Source: Uloborus plumipes | Taxonomy: Eukaryota; Arthropoda; Arachnida; Araneae; Uloboridae | DNA length: 64,000 nucleotides | Direction of reading: 5' to 3' | Assembly: GCA_038373865.1 (NCBI GenBank) | Contig: JAXGGA010003970.1 | Location: 30,611 to 94,610, forward strand | Made by a program: the position numbers and the translations under genes | Shown: positions 56,559 through 64,000 of the stretch, in pieces | Numbering within the stretch: position 1 is the first letter of the stretch | Layout: each line of letters starts with the position of its first letter | The notes under the pieces: model-generated | What the model was told of the DNA's origin: nothing | Seen by the model: only the letters and a program-made list of their open reading frames with translations | Databases searched by the model: none

Positions 56559-58237
56559 AATTATGCACGATTGCAGGGACAGGAATGCCGTGAACTTTCA
56601 CGGGAAGAAACCAGGGTTTGAAAAAATTCAGGTGTTTTCAAGAATAACACAGGTCTGCAAAAATACACTTTTCAAAAATTGTTTCCATTTAGTTAACTGA
56701 TCTTTATGTACTTTTTTGCGCTGATTTCAAAAATGGCATTGGTTTTCTTCGATCACGTAAGGCTTGCCTACAAAATAAAGTTGAAGTTTTTGAAAAAAAA
56801 AGTACAAAAAAAAGGATATTTTTTTTTTTTTAAAAACACAAAGTAAAAGCAGGAAAATAATCAAACCTAGCTAAAAAGAGCACAAAAGTGATGGACATGT
56901 GTTGCAAAGTTATTTTAAGTCTTTGAGAAGGAATTAGGCAAGGTCAGGTCCACGAGGAACAGGGCGAATAGCCGAACGAATGTTGTTTGAGCATAAACAA
57001 TATTTTGTTTTTCAAATTGAAACCTTGCACTAAAGAACAAAAATTCCAGTCATCACTGTCAGGTTCCCTCCAAATCATGGGTAATCCTAAACGAAGTGAT
57101 TTCTTCTTACCTTGAAACACTTGTCTCAGTTCTTCCAAACACACAGAATACACTATACGGGGAGTCCAAGATTTATCTTGGACCCTTAGTTTAACACCAC
57201 ATTATGCAAAATACACCTTCTTAACAAAATTGGAAATGTTCCTTTGTTGCTTCTTGACCTTTAAGACCCACTAATATAGCAGAAACAGTTGGGAGAGTTG
57301 ACAACCTCTAGTTGCCATATTTTCAAAAGAGCACAACACGGATATGTATACCACAGTGGCTATAACTCCACACTGAGTCACTGATTGCAATCAAGGTCAT
57401 GGCTCACTATTCTTCATACTAAAGCCTAATGGACATTAAGAATGGGTACGAAACAAACTGCGGGAGAACTGGTCTTGTTTTAGTTGGAAATGGATTTTCC
57501 CAGTTTAGATTTATTGTCTTATTCAAATAAATATATATATATTTTTTTTGCAAGTAACGTGCTCACATTGTTTAATAATATGTTCACCATGCAAGCTCTA
57601 TTATGCAGACTAAATTTAACACTCATATAGATTATAATATTGAAAAATCTTGCCCATTTTTAACCTGAAAACCCTAGAAATAAGCAAATTTCAGGTGAAA
57701 TTCGCGACTCATCCGAGGGTGATAGAATTTTTTCCGTAATCAGAACATAAAATACTGTTTAAACCAATAGTTCAATGTGGAACCATTTTTTCATCGCAGA
57801 CCTGTGTCATTTTAATATGATCCTCCATTCATACATTGTGTACCAAACTACTGACTGCTTACTGCTTTTACTTTTCATAGAATCAAGGAAGCCCTGACAA
57901 GAGGTCACCGTGACCTCCTAAAAACGAACTATTTCACAAATTTGGAAAAAAGCAGTTTTATTAAATATTTTAAATCGACATTATTAAATTTTAAATTGAT
58001 ATTGAATATACCTCTGGCCAGGTAGATGATATAATAGCACGGCACCGACTGGTCTCGATACGACACAGCTCTGAGTCGTAACTCAACACTTTCGCAACAC
58101 AACCTGCTCGGCACCGGTTCGAAAGCGCTCGGAGACGTCGCGTAAGATACCTGGGGAAAGTGAAGGTCTACACTTACACTTTATTTTCATTCAATTCGAC
58201 GTAGGGCGAGTTCGAGAACCGAACAATTCAAATTTTA

Positions 58238-58931
58238 CAGGGATGAAAACAGCTCAAAATCAAAAAAGAGGGAAAATTGCTAGATTTAGTATTTGGATAG
58301 ATTTTTTAAAAAATATTATAATGAATTAAATTCATGCGAGATTTCTTCTTCATTTGCAGAGTGAAATCTTGAGTAAAATCAGCAGATTGAAGGCATTTTT
58401 AGCTATTTTTAAAACCTCTCAATTGCACGTTCCCGATATCTTTATGAGTCGTCCACGACATCGTAGAAACCGAGAAAAAAAAGGGGGACTGATGGGACAA
58501 TTTTAGATGAATTAGATATGTGGTCTTCAAGAAATGAATTTTCTAATATTATATGAATTTCAGTTGTTTTGATAAATGATTAAGATCAAAATAATTTTAG
58601 CACTTATTCTGATATTTTTAACTGAATTTTCTTAATTTCTACTCCCTACGACGGAAACTTACATTTTTGGCAACATGCCAAAATAGAAAGCATAGTTTGC
58701 CGATAATCGCATACCATTCTCGAGGTTTCGATCCGGCCGCATCCGAAAAATATTTCCATTATTTTGGAAGTTGGAAGTCATTTCAACCTCTACTACTTTA
58801 AATCAACTTATTTGAAGCTTTATTTAATTTTTTTCCTAACTTTTTTTCCAACAGTAAATTTCAGATCGCGGAAGAAAAGAAAAAATACAAGAAGCGGAAC
58901 ATCGCGGATCCGTGGAAGATTTTCATCCCCG
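58238..58931. mobile_element. CAGGGATGAAAA element, copy B, 694 bp, 6-bp duplication
   Basis: Left CAGGGATGAAAAC and right TTTTCATCCCCG ends, with ATTTTA on both sides (58232-58237, 58932-58937). Body homologous to 44241-44918. It abuts the gypsy pol relic on its right. Confidence 0.85.
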
Positions 58932-59213
58932 ATTTTAAGACTGACAGAAACGAGACGTTAACTGTTCGGCACTCTCTTCGAAGCGGGCTCGAGCCGAATC
59001 ACGGAGGACGTCGAAAGCTATTTTACGAAACTCCGAGGGGAGGTACGGACGAGCATTTCTAGTACAAGTGTCACAAAAAAGTTGAACTTTAGTTCCTGCT
59101 GGCAACATTTTTTCAAAATTTCAAAGTCGCGTTCGACTTCATCCAGTCCTGCAGCTCTGTATCAAAACTTTTGAGCTTTAGCTACAGCCGCGTGATCTGA
59201 AGTCAGGGGTCTG

Positions 59214-60827
59214 TCCAGGATTTTTCACAGGGTCCGTTTTTTGTGAAAAACGAAATAATTTTGTGAAAAATCAAATAATTTTGTGAAAAAACAATTTTGA
59301 AAAAAAAAAAAAAAAAGCCAAAAAAAAGTTTTTTTTTTTTTTTTTGAATTTAATAAAAAGTAAAAATAAATTTCATTTATTTTCCTCTTAAAAAAGCGTA
59401 TTAAACATCAAAAATGCGAAAAGTCCGATTCCTGTAGCGGATGCAAAGAGATTGCAGTTTTCAAAGTGATCATTCAAGTGACATGAAAAGCATAAAAACG
59501 GACTATAAAAAATTTTTTTTGGTGAATTTTTTTTTTATAATTGCATTTTAAAGGTCTATGGTAAACATATTATTGTTGTCTGTTAACACAACTAATGCAA
59601 AAATAAAATGGAACGATCGTTTAACACATTTAGACTCATAAAAGAACAGTTAATTTTGCTTTAAAAAATTTAAAATAATGATCTGAGCAAAAAATAAAGC
59701 GAATTTTCATTTATTTGCCTCCTAAAAAAGAGTAATTAGCTTGAAAAGTAAGTAAAATTCGATTTTCATATCGGATGCAGAGATCGCTTTTTTCAAAATG
59801 AAAGCATCAGAAATATAAAAACGGTTTTTAATAATTTATTTTATTAAAGTCAAAAATTTTAGAGCTACATTTCATCAGGTTTATATGATGAATGTCATTA
59901 ATAATCACCGACATATTCGCCAAAAATCCGGAGAAAAAATACGATAGGGAAACATAGCAAAACAAACAATACCAGGCTTCTAATATTAACAGACGCAAAA
60001 ATGCATTAATTCTTGAATATAACTAAAACACCACCCTTGTAAGCATTAAAAAAAAAATAAATAAATAAATGAAATAAAAAAAACAGATAATTTTCTGCCA
60101 AAATAAGGTCAAACATCGCACCAAAGACGTCAGATGGAAATAATTTTAATTTTAAATAGCTGATCGCTCTACCAAGAAGCAATCCCATTTTTTCTCCAAC
60201 CCTAGCTATGTGTTTGCAGTTCTAAGTTCATTTCGCCGATAATTGCTTTTTTTTTTTTTATTTCCTTTATGTTTAAGTCCATAGCAGGGAGAAAAATCCT
60301 TACTCTGCACTTGCAGAGAAATCTATAACAGCAACATCGCAGCAAGCCACTTTGATTTGCATAAGATAAAACAAACAAGCAGAACCATTAAAGCAAAACA
60401 ACTACCTTTTTTAAGTTGTTAATTTCTTTAAAAGAAACCAACAAAAAGTGCTGCATTTTACAATGAAGATTTTTTGCTTGCCGGAGCATCGCAGGGACAG
60501 GCAGGAAGTGCCGACTTTTTTTTTGTTCGCAAAGTTGTCGCAGAAGCGATTCCCTTCTTTTACTTCAGAAAAGGCTCAAAAGTTATGGGCTTAAACGCAG
60601 AAATATGCTATGCATTGTTTTGTTTTCAGATTTGCTTTTTGAATAAATAATGTGTGAAATGTACGTTTGTTTGATCAGCATTTTGTGAAGGGTCCGTTTT
60701 GCTTGATCGTATTTTTGTGAAGAGTCCGTTTTGCTCGATAGTATTTTTGTGAAGGGTCCGTTTTGCTTGATCGTATTTTTGTGAAGGATCCGTTAACGGA
60801 CCCGAATTTCCTCTGGCCAGACCCCTG
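59214..60827. mobile_element. 1614-bp CAGGGGTCT element with 5-bp target duplication
   Basis: Left CAGGGGTCTGTCCAGGATTT and right (reverse complement) CAGGGGTCTGGCCAGAGGAA, both then reaching GGGTCCG. GAAGT flanks both sides (59209-59213, 60828-60832). Near the right end are four 32-bp tandem units (about 60675-60790). Left-end fragments of TTTTGTGAAAAA repeats occur near 59250. End style is hAT-like; no transposase in the interior. Confidence 0.88.
60675..60790. repeat. 32-bp subterminal tandem repeats, about four units
   Basis: TTTTGTGAAGGGTCCGTTTT followed by GCTTGATCGTA, repeated with one or two changes per unit. The same period appears in the fragment at 1870-2093. Confidence 0.85.
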
Positions 60828-61498
60828 GAAGTAGTCGGGAACTCCGATGCCTCGACTCTCGATGGTGTATCGGCCGGTATATTGTCGGAACCTTCGACGA
60901 ATTGTCCGTCAACAATATCCGTCGTAAATTGGCCAATATAATCGAAATGTCGCAGTTGGTTTGGCGAGCACTTATCAGACTTTTGTTGAATAGCGAATCG
61001 GAGTGGACGGCCTTCGAGCATGTGTCTAAACTGCTTAATAGCAACACGAATGGCATACGGTTCCCGATCGTAAGCGGACCATTTTCGTCGTGGTGGAGAT
61101 AACTTTGATGAGATAAATGCCAGAGGTTCGATACTTTGTTTGTCAATTTTCTTTACTTGATTTAGCGAAGCTCCAACTGCTGCATCACTGACATCTGTTT
61201 AAAGCGTTTTAAATAGGCTTTGGGGTCAGGATGTGCTAAACTTGTGGCCTGAGCTAATATTTGAAAATTCGCCGCGTTGTCAAAGTTTGATATTTGTCGT
61301 CTTGCGGCGGCGTTATTGCGATATCGCTAACAATTCAAAATGTCATAAGCGAGAGCCGCTGTCACGTTGTAATATGAAATACAAATTTTTAATTTGTTTG
61401 GAAAGGCTGGTACCGCAGTGAAAAAAGTTCCCCCAACATATCTCTCAGAAATTGTTCATTATTTTGAGAAATAGAAAAATCAATTAAATTGGCTGGGT

Positions 61499-61700
61499 CA
61501 TTCCACGTCAAATCAACACAATTTTTGACAAAATTTTACCTCACCCCCTTAGATTTTGATGAAATTTGGTACAGAGGTAGTGTTCATATAGACATGTTAA
61601 AATCTAAAATTTTTTTTGAAAAATACGAAGGGGTTTTGAAGATACAGCGCTGTAAAAGTAACAAAAAGGGGTCAAAACACGTGAAAGACACAATTTTCAA
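61499..61700 (+). mobile_element. Left end of a GGGTCATTCC-family element
   Basis: GGGTCATTCCACGTCAAATC, followed by CTTAGATTTTGATGAAATTT, matches the family end of 39242 and 46858. No mirrored right end is found nearby, so it is truncated or exceeds the recognisable part. Confidence 0.6.
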
Positions 61701-61898
61701 AATGACCTAAAATTTTTTCTAATTGAGATAGAGACCTGAAACAAGTGCCACTTGACAGCATTTTTAAGGGCCTTTTGAATGATATACAACATGATTCGGT
61801 CTAAAAAGAATTTCTTTCAATTAAATTTGAATTAAAATTTAAAATTTAAATTTCTCAAAATGGGCCGCCTCAATTTTTTTCAAATTTTTTTATAAAAA

Positions 61899-62429
61899 CT
61901 AGCTGCCAGGGCAGCTAGATTAGCTTCCTGCGGCATGTTGATGCATAACGTCCCCCTTCTCTAACCTTTACCTCATTCTGAAGTTATATTATTTGATATA
62001 ATTTAATGTTCATTCGATTTCAAGACATACCACGCACGTGGCCCGACGTTGCACGGGCACTTCGTGCCCTGAAAGTAGTGAGGAAAATTTCAAGAAACTA
62101 CTCCCCGCCAAGGCGGCTCGCTAACAGGCGCTTCACGCCTTCATTTTTTTCCTATATAAAAAAAAAACAACATTCGAATTATTGAGATGCTTCGCGTCTT
62201 CAATGGACCTTATTCACGGTTTGGCAACGGTCTTCGTTTGCGGGTATTTACATCCAGTTTCCACAATCTTGATTGGTTCCAAATCTTAAATTTCGTCTGC
62301 TAGGCTCGGTCAATACCCGCAATGACGTCACATGAATAAGGTCCATATGGTGAGGAAAGTTTCAGTAAGTTCAGCTCGCTCAAAGGACAAAAGCAGACAT
62401 AGATACTCAGTTTTTAATATAAGTAGATG
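61899..62429 (-). mobile_element. Small Helitron, 531 bp
   Basis: On the minus strand it starts TCTACTTATATTAAAAACTG at 62429 after an A, and ends CTAG at 61902-61899 before a T, next to the palindrome CTAGCTGCC/CTGGCAGCTAG. A second identical 5' end lies at 62835, in the same orientation. The body has several stem-like GGGCACTTCGTGCCC and GCGCTTCACGC steps. Confidence 0.7.
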
Positions 62430-62807
62430 GCTCTTCAACAAATGAATGTTTCAAAATATTACCAGTAGCTAGCGATAAAAATTCTACGTAAGTGGCCCGC
62501 TTATGAGTTTCGTGTTTGATTTAGTTAAGCCTTCATTCAAAACTCTCATTATCATTGTTATTGTTATTACTGTTTCATGGCAACGACGGTTTGCAAGAAT
62601 GGATTTCATATTTAATCATTTATTAGGCTTAATCGCTTTAAACTTGACTACTTATTAATTGATATCTTCGCTAATTAAAATCGTATAATTATATCAATTG
62701 AAACTAATGAAGCCTGAAAAATTACCTATCTATCGGTACCTGGTTCGACTTTCAGGTCATTGGCGTTCAGGAGAAAGAAGCGTGACATAGAAAGAAAGAT
62801 AGTTAGA

Positions 62808-62835
62808 AAGATACTCAGTTTTTAATATAAGTAGA
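62808..62835 (-). mobile_element. Second Helitron 5' end
   Basis: Minus-strand TCTACTTATATTAAAAACTG, identical to the start at 62429 and again preceded by A. No clear 3' end lies between the two, so it may be a truncated tandem copy. Confidence 0.6.
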
Positions 62836-63055
62836 TGCTTATACACTACTCAAATGGCTGTAAAAGTTTCAAGATGGGCTTACAATGGGTTCATGTTGAA
62901 AAAAATCATTGAATAAAGCAGTAATGGATCTACAGCACAATTTAGCATAATATAGCATGGTTTTAGCACTAAAAAATATATATATATTTAAGGGATGAAA
63001 TGGTTTCAGTTTGATTAGCTAGTTAAATTTCAAGTAGCTGATTCTTAGAGTTTCT

Positions 63056-63398
63056 GTTGTCACGTCTTTTCTTCTGAATTTTTCTAGGGGAATGGGGGGG
63101 GGGGGGTGCAATGACTACAGACAATGTAAATACGCCCAAAAATAGCAAAAATTATACCAATTTAAATGAAAACAGGTTGATTTCCCTATTCCAGAGGTAG
63201 CCCCCCCCCCTTTTCATCATTTATTTATCTATTTACCTGTTGTCATGTCTTTCATTTTGTATTTTTCCGGGGAAACAGGGGGGTCCACGGCTATTGACTT
63301 AATGTAAATTCCTACCATGAACAGCAAAAACCGTACTCATTTAAATGGAAATAGGTTAAAATTTACCTATTCCAGGGATGCCCCCCCCCCCCCATTCT
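63056..63398. repeat. Direct duplication of about 182-bp period with facing G- and C-runs
   Basis: Two blocks, 63056-63216 and 63238-63398. Each runs from TGTTGTCA(C/T)GTCTTT, through a G-run, ATGTAAAT and AGCAAAAA, to CCTATTCCAG and a C-run. Confidence 0.7.
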
Positions 63399-64000
63399 CT
63401 ATCAATAGCTTTACGTTTTGGTGGGTGGTGCATACACAAATCGTGTGAGTTCCACTCTGACATGCAAGTATACAATACTTTGGTCTCAGTTCAGCAATTT
63501 GCACAAAAGTATCTTAAAATTGTAATATTTATCTTTATAAGATCTATATATCTCTCTCTCATAGATCTTATAATCTTCATAAGCGTCCATAAGTTAGAGA
63601 ATCAACCGTTTGAATGTTTTTATATCCCCCTTTTTTGTTCGAATAGATATACTATCTTTCATTCCTGGTAATATTCTGCTAATTTCATCATTTTCACAGA
63701 ACACTTATGGTTTCTGCAATGTTAGGAGGAAGACTTTTTCTTGGTTTTTGATTAGGGCTATTCAGGGATACCTTTATCTTGTAAGAGTCTTTTTGATTTT
63801 CTTACCAGGTATTTAGGAGCGTTGAGAATTCTGGCATTATTTTTCATATACAACATGACTTTGGCAAGCAGGTAAGTATCATTGAAAGTTAACATTAGAA
63901 GAATCAGTAAATTTAGTTTTTCAAATTATTTAAAACGGTTTCTTCAGCTGTTTGAGGTTTTCCCCTTTTAAATTTGTAAAAAGTTCTTTAATTGTTTTTT

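Larger units (their letters stand above)
58940..61200 (-). pseudogene. Ty3/gypsy pol relic (RNase H to integrase zinc finger), split by an insertion
   Basis: Minus strand. 61197-60828 reads as RNase H-domain sequence: PLAFISSKLSPPRRKW, YDREPYAIRVAIKQFRHMLE, then QLRHFDYIGQFTTDI and a DNIPADTPSR-type end; the usual TDHKPL segment is deleted. The frame stops at the element spanning 60827-59214 and resumes at 59213 with SDHAAVAKAQ. A frameshift follows, and the relic then reads CDTCTRNARPY and a FRKIAFDVL-like piece of the integrase zinc-binding region, fading out near 58940. Both retained pieces lie in the pol order expected of Ty3/gypsy. Non-functional. Confidence 0.85.
55981..64000. other. 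Upstream of the first visible NCOA5 coding exon
   Basis: Intron or promoter-proximal DNA of NCOA5, or intergenic; I cannot see the missing 5' exon. It holds a MITE, the gypsy relic with its insertions and Helitron ends. Nothing recognised in 56560-58230, 61200-61490, 62840-63050 or 63400-64000. Confidence 0.6.

Noticed and set aside
60626..61146. Two overlapping minus-strand open frames as genes
   Set aside because: One is the decayed gypsy RNase H region running into transposon sequence; the other is its shadow frame.
1..64000. tRNA and rRNA genes
   Set aside because: I saw no convincing cloverleaf with A and B boxes and no rRNA-like segment; a covariance-model search would be decisive.

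Overview
This window is eukaryotic: AT-rich DNA packed with decayed transposable elements, with one clear multi-exon protein gene running right to left. The exons are short and very GC-rich, and every junction obeys GT-AG. The introns are long (one is about 28 kb) and carry Tc1, mariner, pogo/Tigger, hAT, piggyBac-like and Helitron-type sequences plus a Ty3/gypsy relic. This mixture suggests a large-genome arthropod, perhaps a chelicerate or crustacean. That is inference; no single sequence here fixes the species.

The gene is the orthologue of nuclear receptor coactivator 5 (NCOA5). Eight minus-strand exons (55980-55870, 53638-53542, 46405-46304, 43050-42910, 41497-41399, 38882-38683, 10350-10045, 3497-2737) join with matching phases into one frame of 603 codons plus a stop, if translation starts at the ATG at 55975-55973. 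The first visible exon begins at a splice acceptor, so at least one further 5' exon, probably non-coding, lies above 55980 or beyond the window. A polyadenylation signal sits at 2648-2643.

Layout. 1-2640: downstream flank with diverged tandem repeats and a transposon end. 3498-10044: intron with a Tc1 relic, a nested mariner deletion derivative, inverted-repeat elements and a short Helitron. 10351-38682: the giant intron, with many MITEs, two large palindromes, minisatellites, CpG-rich islands, a plausible plus-strand promoter and first exon (about 10740-11245), a possible small secreted-peptide exon (36448-36695) and a 1.8-kb Helitron. 38883-55869: shorter introns with further elements, including a 2.6-kb inverted-terminal-repeat element and a hAT transposase relic. 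55981-64000: upstream DNA with a MITE, a Ty3/gypsy pol relic split by a 1.6-kb element, and Helitron ends.

The most useful observations are several mobile-element families whose ends can be fixed to the base by target-site duplications: a 142-bp hairpin with 4-bp duplications in two equal-length copies; GGGTCATTCC elements with 4-bp duplications; CAGGGATGAAAA elements with 6-bp duplications; a 771-bp element with 96-bp inverted repeats, TG...CA ends and a 5-bp duplication; and a 1614-bp element with 32-bp subterminal repeats whose insertion into the gypsy relic is shown by an uninterrupted reading frame across the site. No complete transposase and no convincing undescribed multi-gene system was found.
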